Shown here one piece after another: positions 42,736 to 51,406 of a stretch of DNA of 64,000 nt. The DNA is taken from the NCBI GenBank assembly GCA_964418695.1, contig CAYQMN010000002.1:195525-259524 (forward strand). Direction: 5' to 3'. A program made the translations under genes and the position numbers. The DNA is from Prado023 sp964418695. Its GTDB lineage: Bacteria; Actinomycetota; Actinomycetes; S36-B12; CAIYMF01. The notes under the pieces are model-generated. The model ran no database searches, was not told the DNA's origin, and saw only the letters and a list, made by a program, of their open reading frames with translations. Positions within the stretch are counted from its first letter, which is position 1. Every line of letters starts with the position of its first letter.

Positions 42736-43308
42736 GTGGAAGTGCCGTGCGTGGTGTGCGGCGAGATCGTGGCGCGGAAGGCGTACCACGCCAGCACCCG
42801 GGAGACGACGTGCTCCACGGTCTGCCGAGCGATCCACACCTTCGGCTCAGCACGGTGCGACCTACCTCCTGACCACCCGGTCTCGCGGCTCATGCGAAGG
42901 GCGGCAGCGCAAGCCCGGCTCGCCAAGGCCGCAGCCGGTACGCAGGGTGACATCCCGTGGTACTCGGGACCGTGCCGGGAATGCGGGACCGAGTTCATCG
43001 CACGATCGCGGAGCAAGTCATGCTCCGACGAATGCCGGACGCGCACCAAGATCGACAACGCAAAGGCGCGCCGACGCGCGCCGGAGGCATTCGTTGAGCC
43101 GGTCTATCGGGTCCAGCTTTACGAGCGCGATGACTGGTGCTGCCAGATCTGCGGTGAGCCCGTGCTGCGCGAGGCGACCGTTCCGCACCCGCTCGCCCCG
43201 ACCATCGACCACGTGATCCCATTCCACTGCGGCGGGACGCACGAGCCGAGCAACTGCCAGACCGCGCACTTCCTGTGCAACTCGCTCAAGGGTGACGCGG
43301 CGGCCTGA
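42736..43308 (+). CDS. HNH endonuclease with two zinc-binding clusters
   Basis: 190 residues. CVVCGEIVARKAY...CSTVC and CRECGTEFIARSRSKSCSDEC are two treble-clef-like clusters. The C-terminal HNH core is RDDWCCQICGEPVL, then TIDHVIPFHCGG, then NCQTAHFLCNSLKG. It is the second HNH gene in a row before the terminase. It could serve cos cleavage/packaging or be a mobile endonuclease. Confidence 0.88.
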   Translation: MEVPCVVCGEIVARKAYHASTRETTCSTVCRAIHTFGSARCDLPPDHPVSRLMRRAAAQARLAKAAAGTQGDIPWYSGPCRECGTEFIARSRSKSCSDECRTRTKIDNAKARRRAPEAFVEPVYRVQLYERDDWCCQICGEPVLREATVPHPLAPTIDHVIPFHCGGTHEPSNCQTAHFLCNSLKGDAAA

Positions 43309-43411
43309 CCTCCCCAGGGTGGGGCCCGCCCACTGGCCGAGCCGCGCAGCGGACCGGTGGGGCAGGGCGCTCGCGGTTCGGACCCCTGGAATCGATCGGA
43401 GGTGACCGCTC

Positions 43412-43807
43412 ATGGCCGCACCCAGAGGTCTGGGCCCGCGTGGCCGGCGCCTGTGGCGCGCCATCGCGGCACGTGATCCGCGAGCTGTTGAGGCTGGCGA
43501 CCCGCGCCGTGACGTGGCCGTCGAGGCATGTCGGGCCGCCGACCAGCTCGACGCGCTCGCGGAGATCCTCGAGGACGAGGGCCTGCTGGTCATCGACCCG
43601 GCGTCGGGCGCGAAGCGGATCCATCCGGCGCTCGTGGAGTCCAACCGGCTGCGCCCGCTGCTGGCCCGACTGATCGTGGCGATGCGTCTGCCCGACGAGG
43701 TGACCGGGGTCAAGCCGCAGGGCCGCGGACTGCGTGGGGCGTACGCGCCACGGGGCGCCGGCAAGGTGACCGCCCTTGACCAGGCCCGGGCCGCGGCCGC
43801 CGGCTGA
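43412..43807 (+). CDS. Terminase small subunit (P27-like)
   Basis: 131 residues. A basic N-terminus (RGLGPRGRRLWRAIAARD), a helical core (AVEACRAADQLDALAEILEDEGLLV) and a late VESNRLRPLLARLIVAMRLP helix match P27-type small terminases, which recognise phage DNA for packaging. GGAGG stands before the ATG. It overlaps the large subunit by 32 bp. The 103-bp gap before it is a candidate cos/pac region. Confidence 0.82.
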   Translation: MAAPRGLGPRGRRLWRAIAARDPRAVEAGDPRRDVAVEACRAADQLDALAEILEDEGLLVIDPASGAKRIHPALVESNRLRPLLARLIVAMRLPDEVTGVKPQGRGLRGAYAPRGAGKVTALDQARAAAAG

Positions 43808-46800
43808 CCGCTGGGTCCGGCTGTTCGACGGGCACGTCTGCTCGTTGGGCTACGACCTGATCGACTGGATCGAGGCGTTCACCTGCCACGGCCCCGGCGA
43901 CGTGCAGGGCGACCCGATCGAGCTCGACGCGGAGTGGCGCAAGTTCCTGGTGGACGCCTACGAGCTCGACCCGGCGACCGGTCGCCGGGTGCGCGACGGC
44001 GCGGTGCTGTCCCGGCCGAAGGGGCGCGCGAAGGCGCTGGCGCTGGACACACCGATTCCCACGCCCGGCGGATGGGCCACAGTCGGCGACATCAATCTGG
44101 GCGACACCGTCTTCGACGAGTCTGGTCGGCCGACGATCGTCCTCGGCGTATCCGAGGTGTTCCGCGATCACGAGTGCTTCGAGGTCGTGTTCAGCGACGG
44201 TGAGCGCATCGTCGCTGATGTGGGGCATCGCTGGACGGTGCAGGAGCTTCGCAAGGAGTACCGCGAGGTCACGGTCGACACGGGATACCTCGCTGAGCAT
44301 CAGTCCACCCGTGCGGATGGGGCCTGCAACTTCCGACTCCGAATGCCGCAGCCCCTGTCCCTCCCGCCGGCTCCGCTTCCGGTCGATCCCTACGTGCTGG
44401 GTGTCTGGCTCGGAGACGGCAACACCCGCGGCGCCTCCGTCACGCTCGCCGATGACGAGATTGTCGATCAGCTGCGCGGAGCCGGCTACAGAGTCGAGCA
44501 TCGGCCGAGCTACGGGCCTTTCGGGCATTGGGTGTTCGGCCTACGTCCGCAGCTCCGCGACCTCGGGGTGCTGGGCCACAAGCACGTCCCCGAGGCATAC
44601 CTTCGCGCCAGTGCGGACCAGCGGCTCGCCCTCCTCCAGGGGCTGATGGACACCGACGGAACGATCGGCACCGACGGGCGCGCCGGGTTCACCTCCACAC
44701 TGGAGCGCCTGGCCGATGCCGTGGTCGAGCTGCTTGCAACGCTCGGGATCAAATGCGCCAAGCGCGAGTTCCGCACGAAGATGAACGGGCGCGACTGCGG
44801 ACCCGGCTGGATGGTCGACTTCTGGCCCACCGCCGATGTTCCTGCGTTTCGACTCTCCCGCAAGCTGGCTCGTCAGCGCTCGCGGAATGCGGCCGCGCGA
44901 TCGAGGCTCGCGGACACTCGCAGGATCGTCGCCGTGCGATCTGTGGAATCGGTTCCGACCCGATGCATCGCGGTCGCCTCACCGTCCAAGCTGTTCCTGG
45001 CCGGCCGGCGGATGGTGCAGACCCACAACAGCGAGCTGGCCGGCGCGATCGCGGTCGCCGAGGCGTTCGCCCCGGTCCGCTTCGACGGCTGGTCCGCTGA
45101 CGGTCAGCCGGTCGGCCGTCCGATCCGCTCGCCGCTTATCAAGTGCCTGGCGACCGAGGAGACGCAGGTCGGCAACACGTTCGAGAACGTCGCCTTCGTG
45201 GCCGCCGACTGGGGTCCGGACGTGCACCCGGACATCTACGCCGGAGTCTCGGGGGCCCGCCGCTACCAGTCCGCGACCTCGCTGTACCTGCCCCATGGCG
45301 GGGAGATCGTCGCCGCGACGTCGGGGGCGGCGAGCAAGGACGGCGGCAAGGAGCCCCTGGCGCTGGACACCGCCGTGCTGACCACGACGGGCTGGCGAAC
45401 GGTCGGGACCCTGGACCCCGGCGACCACGTCTTCGGCCCGGACGGCCAGCCGGTGTTGGTCTACGGCAAGACGCCGGTCAAGCATGGGCGCCCGTGCTAC
45501 CGGGTGACGTTCGACGACGGCACGTCGGTCGTGACCGACCACCGGCACTCGTGGACGGTGTTCGACCGCTGGCGAGCCGGGTCCAAGAGGCACCGCGAGG
45601 ACGGCTTCGAGCCGTGGCGCACCCTGACCACGGAGCAGCTGCTCCGGCTGTCGCTGCACCTGCGCGACGGCAGCCGCAAGGAGCGCGGCTTCAAGCGGTT
45701 CGGGCTTCCACGCGGGGCGGCCGTGGACCTGCCTAAGCGGGACCTGCCACTCGATCCGTACGTCCTGGGCCTGTGGCTCGGCGACGGTGACGCCCGGGTG
45801 GCCACCATCGCGATGGGCGACGAGGACCGCAGCGAACTGGTGAGCATCCTGAACGGGCTCGGCTTCGCCACGTCGGTGTACGACTCCGGGTCCGGGTGCC
45901 CGGTGGTCCGCTTCGACCACGGAACCCGGTACGGCAAGTCTGGGACCTCGCAGCACGCTCTACGGGACCTCGGGGTGCTGCGCAACAAGCACGTTCCGGG
46001 CGACTACCTGCTCGGCTCGGTCGACCAGCGTCTGGCACTGCTGCAGGGCCTGATGGACTCGGACGGCTCAGCGAGCACCCGCGGAAACTGCGTGTTCGTG
46101 AACAAGGACCGCGGCCTGTGCGAGGCCGTGACCGCGCTCGTCCGATCTCTGGGCTGGCGAACGACCGGCGTGTCCGTGTGGAAGTCGGACACGCGGTGGA
46201 AGTCCGAGACCGGCAGCTACCGGGTCTCGTTCACCCCGGATGGACCGTGGGCGCCGTTCCGGCTGGCGCGCAAGGCCGCGAGATGCCGGACCGCCCCGAC
46301 GTCGAAAATGAGGCTGCGCACGATCGTGTCGATCGAGCCCGCCGAGTCGGTTCCGGTGGCGTGCGTGGCGGTGGACTCCGATGACCACCTGTTCCTGGTC
46401 GGGGAGTCGCTCATTCCGACGCACAACACGTTCGTCGTCGCCGACGAGGTGCACCTGTACGTGACCGCCGAGCTGCGCGGCATGTACGCCACGATCAGCC
46501 GCAACCTGGGCAAGCGCAAGGCCGCCGAGCCGTGGCTGCTGTCGACAACGACGATGTACCGGGCCGGGGAGGGGTCGGTCGCTGAGGACATCTTCCGAGC
46601 CTGGCGCAAGGGCGAACTGCGCGAATCGACGCTGATCGACCACCGCCAGGCGAAGGGCAGGATCGACCTCGAGGACGAGGCGCACACGATGCGCCAGCTG
46701 CGCGAGGTGTACGGCTCGGCCGCGGACTGGGTTGACCTGGAGCGCTTCTACCGCGACATGCGCGACCCGACGGTCTGCGCGGACGTGGCCACGGCGGCGC

Positions 46801-47456
46801 GCTACTTCCTGAACCGGGTGACGGCCGGCTCGACGGTCTGGATCGCCGACGACGTGGTCGAGCGCCAGGCGCGCCGTGACGTGGTCGCCGACGGCGAGCC
46901 GATCACGATCGGGTTCGACGGGTCGCTCTCGGATGACTCCACGGTCCTGATCGGCTGCCGGGTCTCCGACGGCTTCCTGTTCCCGCTGGGGATCTGGGAG
47001 CGTCCGGAGGGCCCGGAGCAGATCGGCTGGGAGGTCGACCGGGCCGACGTCGACGCCACCGTGGACGAGGCGTTCTCCCGCTACACGGTGCGGCGCATGT
47101 ACTGCGATCCGCACGAGTGGCGCTCCGACATCGGCACGTGGTCGGAGCGCTATCCGGGGCGGGTTGCCGAGTGGGCGACGAACCGGTGGGTGGCGATCGA
47201 CGCGGCCCTGGATCGACTGCGCACCGACCTGGTCAACGGGGGGCTGTGGCACTCCGGTGACCCGCGGTTCATGGCCCACCTCGTGCATGCCGCCCCCGTC
47301 CGGCGCGGCCGGCTGACCCTGGTGGGCAAGCCCAGCCACGAACGCAAGATCGACTCCGTGATCGGCGCTGCGCTGGCCTACGAAGCCCGCGCAGACGTGC
47401 TCGTCGAACCGCCGCCGAAGAAGCGCCCCGGCCGGGTCCGGGGATACCGAGGATGA
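43776..47456 (+). CDS. Terminase large subunit precursor with two inteins
   Basis: 1226 residues before splicing, about 536 after removal of two inteins (332 and 358 residues), a normal size for a large terminase. Joined exteins give a Walker A-like SRPKGRAKSELAG, VKCLATEETQVGNTFENV-like motor blocks, Walker B FVVADEVHLY and an RNase H-like nuclease with FDGSLSDDS, MYCDPHEW and KIDSVIGAAL. The protein packages DNA into the prohead. The start is TTG 43776, within the small-subunit gene, since no ATG or GTG precedes the conserved region. Both inteins interrupt essential ATPase motifs, so splicing should be needed for packaging. Confidence 0.93.
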   Translation: MTRPGPRPPADRWVRLFDGHVCSLGYDLIDWIEAFTCHGPGDVQGDPIELDAEWRKFLVDAYELDPATGRRVRDGAVLSRPKGRAKALALDTPIPTPGGWATVGDINLGDTVFDESGRPTIVLGVSEVFRDHECFEVVFSDGERIVADVGHRWTVQELRKEYREVTVDTGYLAEHQSTRADGACNFRLRMPQPLSLPPAPLPVDPYVLGVWLGDGNTRGASVTLADDEIVDQLRGAGYRVEHRPSYGPFGHWVFGLRPQLRDLGVLGHKHVPEAYLRASADQRLALLQGLMDTDGTIGTDGRAGFTSTLERLADAVVELLATLGIKCAKREFRTKMNGRDCGPGWMVDFWPTADVPAFRLSRKLARQRSRNAAARSRLADTRRIVAVRSVESVPTRCIAVASPSKLFLAGRRMVQTHNSELAGAIAVAEAFAPVRFDGWSADGQPVGRPIRSPLIKCLATEETQVGNTFENVAFVAADWGPDVHPDIYAGVSGARRYQSATSLYLPHGGEIVAATSGAASKDGGKEPLALDTAVLTTTGWRTVGTLDPGDHVFGPDGQPVLVYGKTPVKHGRPCYRVTFDDGTSVVTDHRHSWTVFDRWRAGSKRHREDGFEPWRTLTTEQLLRLSLHLRDGSRKERGFKRFGLPRGAAVDLPKRDLPLDPYVLGLWLGDGDARVATIAMGDEDRSELVSILNGLGFATSVYDSGSGCPVVRFDHGTRYGKSGTSQHALRDLGVLRNKHVPGDYLLGSVDQRLALLQGLMDSDGSASTRGNCVFVNKDRGLCEAVTALVRSLGWRTTGVSVWKSDTRWKSETGSYRVSFTPDGPWAPFRLARKAARCRTAPTSKMRLRTIVSIEPAESVPVACVAVDSDDHLFLVGESLIPTHNTFVVADEVHLYVTAELRGMYATISRNLGKRKAAEPWLLSTTTMYRAGEGSVAEDIFRAWRKGELRESTLIDHRQAKGRIDLEDEAHTMRQLREVYGSAADWVDLERFYRDMRDPTVCADVATAARYFLNRVTAGSTVWIADDVVERQARRDVVADGEPITIGFDGSLSDDSTVLIGCRVSDGFLFPLGIWERPEGPEQIGWEVDRADVDATVDEAFSRYTVRRMYCDPHEWRSDIGTWSERYPGRVAEWATNRWVAIDAALDRLRTDLVNGGLWHSGDPRFMAHLVHAAPVRRGRLTLVGKPSHERKIDSVIGAALAYEARADVLVEPPPKKRPGRVRGYRG
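44034..45029 (+). mobile_element. Intein 1 (class 3-like, with LAGLIDADG endonuclease), at Walker A
   Basis: 332 residues from ALALDTPIPTPGGW to MVQTHN, followed by Ser. It starts with Ala rather than Cys or Ser. It has the Trp of block B (VGHRWTV), Cys of block F (TRCIAV) and Thr of block G (QTHN), the WCT set of class 3 inteins. Dodecapeptide endonuclease motifs are YVLGVWLGDGN and LLQGLMDTDG. Insertion lies between Lys and Ser of GRAK|SE, the Walker A motif of the terminase. Confidence 0.9.
45354..46427 (+). mobile_element. Intein 2 (class 3-like, with LAGLIDADG endonuclease), before Walker B
   Basis: 358 residues from PLALDTAVLTTTGW to LIPTHN, followed by Thr. Position 1 is Pro. The WCT set is present again: Trp in RHSWTVF, Cys in VACVAV, Thr in PTHN. 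Endonuclease motifs are YVLGLWLGDGD and LLQGLMDSDG. It is inserted at GGKE|TFVVADE, directly before Walker B. It shares only the general frame with intein 1, so the two were probably acquired separately. Confidence 0.9.
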
Positions 47457-47478
47457 CAGCGACGACGGGAGGCTGGGT

Positions 47479-48837
47479 GTGATCGTCTCCCTCGACGACG
47501 CCCCCGAGATCGCCCACGGTCTCGTCGCGGAGCACGACCTGCTGCTGACCGACAGCCACGACTGGGACACCGGCGAGGTGGTCTACGGGCTACGCACCCT
47601 GCGCCAGGTGTACGGGGGTCGCTCCGAGCCGCCGTGGATGCCGCCGGCGGCGAAGGTGGAGTACCGCGAGCTGATCCGCAAGGGCCGCTCCAACTGGCTG
47701 CGGCTGGTGGTCAAGGTGCTCGCGCAGCGCCTGATCGTGGACGGCTTCCGGTCCTCCACGGACCGGCAGGCCGACGATGCGACTTGGGAACGCTGGCAGC
47801 GCAACAACCTCGACAGCGGCCAGAAGCGGGTCTACGCGGACATGTTCGTCTGTGGGATCGGCTACACCACGACCTGGCCGGACCTGACCGCGAAGATCCC
47901 GCGGATCCGGGTGCAGTCGCCGCTGCAGATGCACGCGCGGCCCGATCCGGTGGACCTGGATCGGATCGACGTCGGCATCCGCCGCTGGCGCCAGGGCAAG
48001 GGGCAGCGGGCAGCGCTCTTCGACGACGAGAAGTCCATCCCGATGGTCCACGTCGACGGGATCTGGAAGGTCGATGGCAAGCCGGCGACCCACGGGCTCG
48101 GCCAGGTTCCAATCACGGCGTTCCCCAACGAGCTGGACTCCGACGGCATCTGGCACTCGGAGATGTCGCCACTGATCCCGATCCAGCAGCGCATCGACGA
48201 GACGCTGCTCGACCGGCTCGTCACTCAGAAGTTCGTCGCCTTCCCGCAGAAGTGGGCGACCGGGTACCTGGAGGACGAGGACGAGGAGTCCATCCCGGCG
48301 CCGGTAATGGCGCTCATCGACCGGATGCTCACCGCGGAGAGCCCGGACACGAAGTTCGGTGCCTTCCCGGCCGGGGACCTCAAGCAGTACATCGACGCGG
48401 TCGCCGACGACGTGCGCCAGATGGCCGCGCTCGGTCAGGTGCCGTCGCACTTCCTCCTCGGCGGGATCGTCGACCTGTCCGGGCTGACCGCGGCCGAGGC
48501 CAGCGTCGGCGGGAAGCTTGCCGACAAGCAGACTCAGGCCGGGGAGCGCTGGGAGGACCAGATGCGTCTGGCCGCGAAGGCGGCCGGCGACGAGCAGGGT
48601 GCGCGGGACTGGTCGAGCGAGGTGATCTGGCGCAACACCAGCTCGCAGGCCGACTCGGCGATTATGGACGGGCTGGCCAAGCTCAAGGACTTGGGCGTGC
48701 CGCTGCCCTACCTGCTGGAGCGCCTCGGCCTGTCACAGTCGACGATCGACCGGATCGTGGCCCAGCAGGCTGAGGCGGCCACCGCGCAGGCCGCGGCCAC
48801 CGCTCGGGCCTATGGGATCCCGACGCCGGCGGCCTGA
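47479..48837 (+). CDS. Portal protein (SPP1 gp6-like)
   Basis: 452 residues. Portal-family blocks include YRELIRKGRSNWLRLVVKVLAQRLIVDGFR, then SPLIPIQQRIDETLLDRLVTQKFVAFPQKW, and GQVPSHFLLGGIVDLSGLTAAEASVGGKL. The portal is the dodecameric ring at the special vertex through which DNA enters the prohead. GTG at 47479 has GGGAGG upstream. Order terminase-portal-MuF is standard for siphoviruses. Confidence 0.93.
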   Translation: MIVSLDDAPEIAHGLVAEHDLLLTDSHDWDTGEVVYGLRTLRQVYGGRSEPPWMPPAAKVEYRELIRKGRSNWLRLVVKVLAQRLIVDGFRSSTDRQADDATWERWQRNNLDSGQKRVYADMFVCGIGYTTTWPDLTAKIPRIRVQSPLQMHARPDPVDLDRIDVGIRRWRQGKGQRAALFDDEKSIPMVHVDGIWKVDGKPATHGLGQVPITAFPNELDSDGIWHSEMSPLIPIQQRIDETLLDRLVTQKFVAFPQKWATGYLEDEDEESIPAPVMALIDRMLTAESPDTKFGAFPAGDLKQYIDAVADDVRQMAALGQVPSHFLLGGIVDLSGLTAAEASVGGKLADKQTQAGERWEDQMRLAAKAAGDEQGARDWSSEVIWRNTSSQADSAIMDGLAKLKDLGVPLPYLLERLGLSQSTIDRIVAQQAEAATAQAAATARAYGIPTPAA

Positions 48838-50188
48838 CGCCGGACCTCCACGGGAGGCGGTCGCACGCTTCGACGCTCTGATCGACGGGGCGACCGCGCG
48901 CGTGCGCGGCCAGGTCGGGCAGCTGTTCGCGAGTGTCACCGGCCTGGACGACGCTATCGGCTGGGATCAGCTCACCAACTTCGGGCCGGCTTTGGTGATG
49001 GCCGCTCAGGCCGACGCGATCGGGGCGACCGAGGCCCTCATGGCCGCGACCTTGACCGCACACGGCGTTCCAGCTGCCGGGCTGATCGTCCCGATCACCC
49101 CGGGCACCCTCGGGTCCGGGCGTGACGTGCGCGGCCTATTCGCAGTCACGCGGGGCATCGTGGCCGCCCGGGTTGATGCCGGTGCGAAGTTCCCTGAGGC
49201 GATGGCCGCCTCCGCCGGCGTGGTCGTCGCGAGCTCGGCGAGCGAACCGGCACGGATCGGCCGGGACGGGCAACTCGAGGCCGGGCTGCACGACGAGCGG
49301 TTCAACCGGTTCCGCCGAGTCGCGGAACGAGGCGCCTGCGACTTCTGCCGGATGCTTGCCACCCGCGGAGCGGTCTACCTCACCGAGGTCACCGCCGGGA
49401 AGTACCGCCGCTATCACCTGCACGATCGGTGTCGCGTCGATCTAGTCGTCGATCCGGCCGCGATCGAAGCATCCAAGTCGCTGGCCAGCGACTGGCACAA
49501 CGCCATCAGGGACGACGAACGGCTCCGCGCAGCCGGCGCGATGGGCCCGCCCAGTGGCCCACCTCGGGGCGGCAGCGGTGGCGGCGGCACCTCCACCCCA
49601 GGTCCATCCTCCTGGTGGGAGGGGCTGCCAAAGCTTCCCCCGGGAGCCGACCCGGCGGCCGCGAACCCCAAGCGCGGGCAGTCTGGGTACTCCGAGAACT
49701 GCACCCGCTGCGTCGCCGCGCACGAGCTGCGGGTGCGCGGATATGACGTGACCGCGGCGAATCTGTACGGCGGCGACTCGACGGCCCGGGTGTTCGACGC
49801 GCTCTTCGGTGGGGGCAGTCACAGGGCCCACGAAGTGATCCCCCCGCTGCTCTTTGCTTCGGAGGCGCGGGGCGCGTGGAAGCGGCTGGGCAAGAAGGCC
49901 GCCGCTCTGCCAGACGGCGCCCGACTGTGGCTCAACGTCCACTGGAAGCCCGGGCATGGCGGCAGCGGCTACCACGTGTTCTGCGCCCGGGTCAGCAACG
50001 GGAAACTGCGCTTCATCGACCCACAGACAAATAGGGAACTGGATCTGCCCGAGGCCGCGGACTACGTCAAAGCCTCGACGCTGCGAGGCGCATGGCGCGT
50101 GGACGACGCGGCTCTGGTTCCAGGCAACCCGGCCACGACGAAGGGCGATATCTTCGAAGTCGGAGGTAGGTGGCAGGGTGGCTCTTGA
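48812..50188 (+). CDS. MuF-like capsid protein with C-terminal papain-fold (Tox-PL) toxin domain
   Basis: 458 residues. The N-terminal ~220 residues are the MuF-type minor head protein, ending with CDFCRMLATRGAVYLTEV and YHLHDRCRVDLV. A Gly/Pro/Ser linker (about 245-285) leads to residues ~290-458: SENCTRCVAAHELRVRGYDV, then GYHVFCARVSNGKLRFIDPQT. This is the pattern of Tox-PL papain-fold toxins, with Cys297 (or 300), His388 and Asp403/Gln405 as catalytic candidates. Such proteins would be packed in the virion and injected. The start codon overlaps the portal gene by 26 bp. A small gene overlapping its stop is a candidate immunity gene. Confidence 0.85.
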   Translation: MGSRRRRPDAGPPREAVARFDALIDGATARVRGQVGQLFASVTGLDDAIGWDQLTNFGPALVMAAQADAIGATEALMAATLTAHGVPAAGLIVPITPGTLGSGRDVRGLFAVTRGIVAARVDAGAKFPEAMAASAGVVVASSASEPARIGRDGQLEAGLHDERFNRFRRVAERGACDFCRMLATRGAVYLTEVTAGKYRRYHLHDRCRVDLVVDPAAIEASKSLASDWHNAIRDDERLRAAGAMGPPSGPPRGGSGGGGTSTPGPSSWWEGLPKLPPGADPAAANPKRGQSGYSENCTRCVAAHELRVRGYDVTAANLYGGDSTARVFDALFGGGSHRAHEVIPPLLFASEARGAWKRLGKKAAALPDGARLWLNVHWKPGHGGSGYHVFCARVSNGKLRFIDPQTNRELDLPEAADYVKASTLRGAWRVDDAALVPGNPATTKGDIFEVGGRWQGGS

Positions 50189-50441
50189 CTGCGGCTCGTG
50201 GGCGCGCTGGCTTCACTCGCCGGCGGGTCGGGGCGACTTGGCGGCGCTGGTCGGTGCTGGCTACGACTACGGCGCGGTGGATGACATGCGCGAAGGCCCC
50301 AGTGGAGAGCGCGCTGTCTTCTGGAGCCCACGGAACGGCGTCCTTCCTGTTGGCACCGGCTCTCGCGTGCTGCTGATCGACTCAGGCGAGGTGCGCGACA
50401 TCACGGGCACAGTCGAAGAGCACTACTACCTAGACCGCTGA
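50178..50441 (+). CDS. Candidate immunity protein for the MuF toxin
   Basis: 87 residues, acidic and soluble (MALDCGSWARWLHSP, then GYDYGAVDDMREG, then LLIDSGEVRDITGTVEEHYYLDR), with no family I recognise. It overlaps the toxin gene by 11 bp, has GGAGG upstream and stands exactly where immunity genes follow polymorphic toxins. It is not a usual structural gene at this position between MuF and scaffold. Function is inferred from position only. Confidence 0.6.
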   Translation: MALDCGSWARWLHSPAGRGDLAALVGAGYDYGAVDDMREGPSGERAVFWSPRNGVLPVGTGSRVLLIDSGEVRDITGTVEEHYYLDR

Positions 50442-50478
50442 CCCCGGGCGACGACACAGCCCGCCCTTCTTGGACTTT

Positions 50479-50495
50479 CCCGCCGACTCGGCGGG
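50479..50495 (+). terminator. Short hairpin after the immunity-like gene
   Basis: CCCGCCG and CGGCGGG form a 7-bp stem with a 3-nt loop, followed by another GC-rich inverted repeat near 50510-50525. The 114-bp gap to the scaffold gene holds nothing else I can support. Confidence 0.4.
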
Positions 50496-50555
50496 TGAAG
50501 CCGGCCCGCCCGCGACGGGCGGCGCCGTCCACTCTCTCCGCGATGGAGTACTTCC

Positions 50556-51188
50556 TTGCCCAACCGCATCCTGCCGCCCGCGTGGCTGGCGCTGTTCGCC
50601 CACGACGTCCCGCCCGCGACGGGCGCCCCGTCGACCCCCGCTGTCACCCCTCCCACCACTCCACCGGCGGACCCTGCCCCGCCCGCTGCACCTCCAGGCA
50701 CCCCTCCTGCGCCGGCCGCGACGGCCAAGCCTGAGGATGCCCTCGGCGACCCAGGCAAGGCGGCCCTGCAGGCCGAGCGCAAGGCTCGGGCCGAGGCCGA
50801 GAAGCAGGCCACCGCCCTGGCCGCCAAGGTCAAGGGCTTCGAGGACGCCCAGAAGACGGCCGAGCAGAAGCTCGTCGACGACCTGGCCGCCGAGAAGGCG
50901 CGCGCCGACAAGGCCACCGCGGACCTGCTGCGCATGCAGGTCGCCAGCAGCGTGGGCATCCCGTCCGACCTCGCAGACCTCATCAGCGGCGCCGACGAGG
51001 CTGCCATGCGGGCCACCGCCGAGCGGCTCAAGGCCCACATGGCACCGGGGACCACACCCCCGGCCCCGCCGTCCGCCTCGGGCACCACCAACGGCGGCAC
51101 GCCGCCCGCGCCGACCGACTTCCGAAAGGCCACCGACGCCGAGGTCGACGCCGAGCTGCGCAAGCACGGGGTGGCCACCTACCGGTGA
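50556..51188 (+). CDS. Scaffolding protein
   Basis: 210 residues. A Pro/Ala/Thr-rich N-terminus (about 15-60) is followed by a long charged coiled coil (ALQAERKARAEAEKQATALAAKVKGFEDAQKTAEQ-like, about 70-130) and a C-terminal domain ending DAEVDAELRKHGVATYR. Coiled-coil character and position right before the protease and capsid genes identify a head scaffold. TTG 50556 follows a GGAG site and a plausible leader. Confidence 0.85.
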   Translation: MPNRILPPAWLALFAHDVPPATGAPSTPAVTPPTTPPADPAPPAAPPGTPPAPAATAKPEDALGDPGKAALQAERKARAEAEKQATALAAKVKGFEDAQKTAEQKLVDDLAAEKARADKATADLLRMQVASSVGIPSDLADLISGADEAAMRATAERLKAHMAPGTTPPAPPSASGTTNGGTPPAPTDFRKATDAEVDAELRKHGVATYR

Positions 51189-51406
51189 TCGAGGTCGAGG
51201 CGGTCGTCGGGCCGGGCGTGACCGAGATCCGGGTGCAGGGGCACGAGACGCACGACGGGGACAGCGACCTGCGTGGGGTGGTATGCGCCGCGGTGACCGC
51301 GGTCAGCCGCACCGCGCTGCTGGGGCTGGAGCAGTTCGCCCAGATGTACCCCGACCAACTCACGGTGACCGTCACCGACCTTCACGAGAGGACCACCTCA
51401 TCATGA
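51185..51406 (+). CDS. Prp-like cysteine protease, candidate head maturation protease
   Basis: 73 residues: MIEVEAVVGPGVTEIRVQGHETHDG...GVVCAAVTAVSRTALLGLEQF aligns with ribosomal-processing cysteine protease Prp, which trims L27 in Firmicutes. It keeps the GH motif (His20) and the catalytic Cys34 in VCAAV. Placed between scaffold and capsid genes, with GTGA and ATGA overlaps, it most likely processes head proteins. Short chain compared with bacterial Prp (about 100-110 residues), missing part of the C-terminus. Confidence 0.7.
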   Translation: MIEVEAVVGPGVTEIRVQGHETHDGDSDLRGVVCAAVTAVSRTALLGLEQFAQMYPDQLTVTVTDLHERTTSS

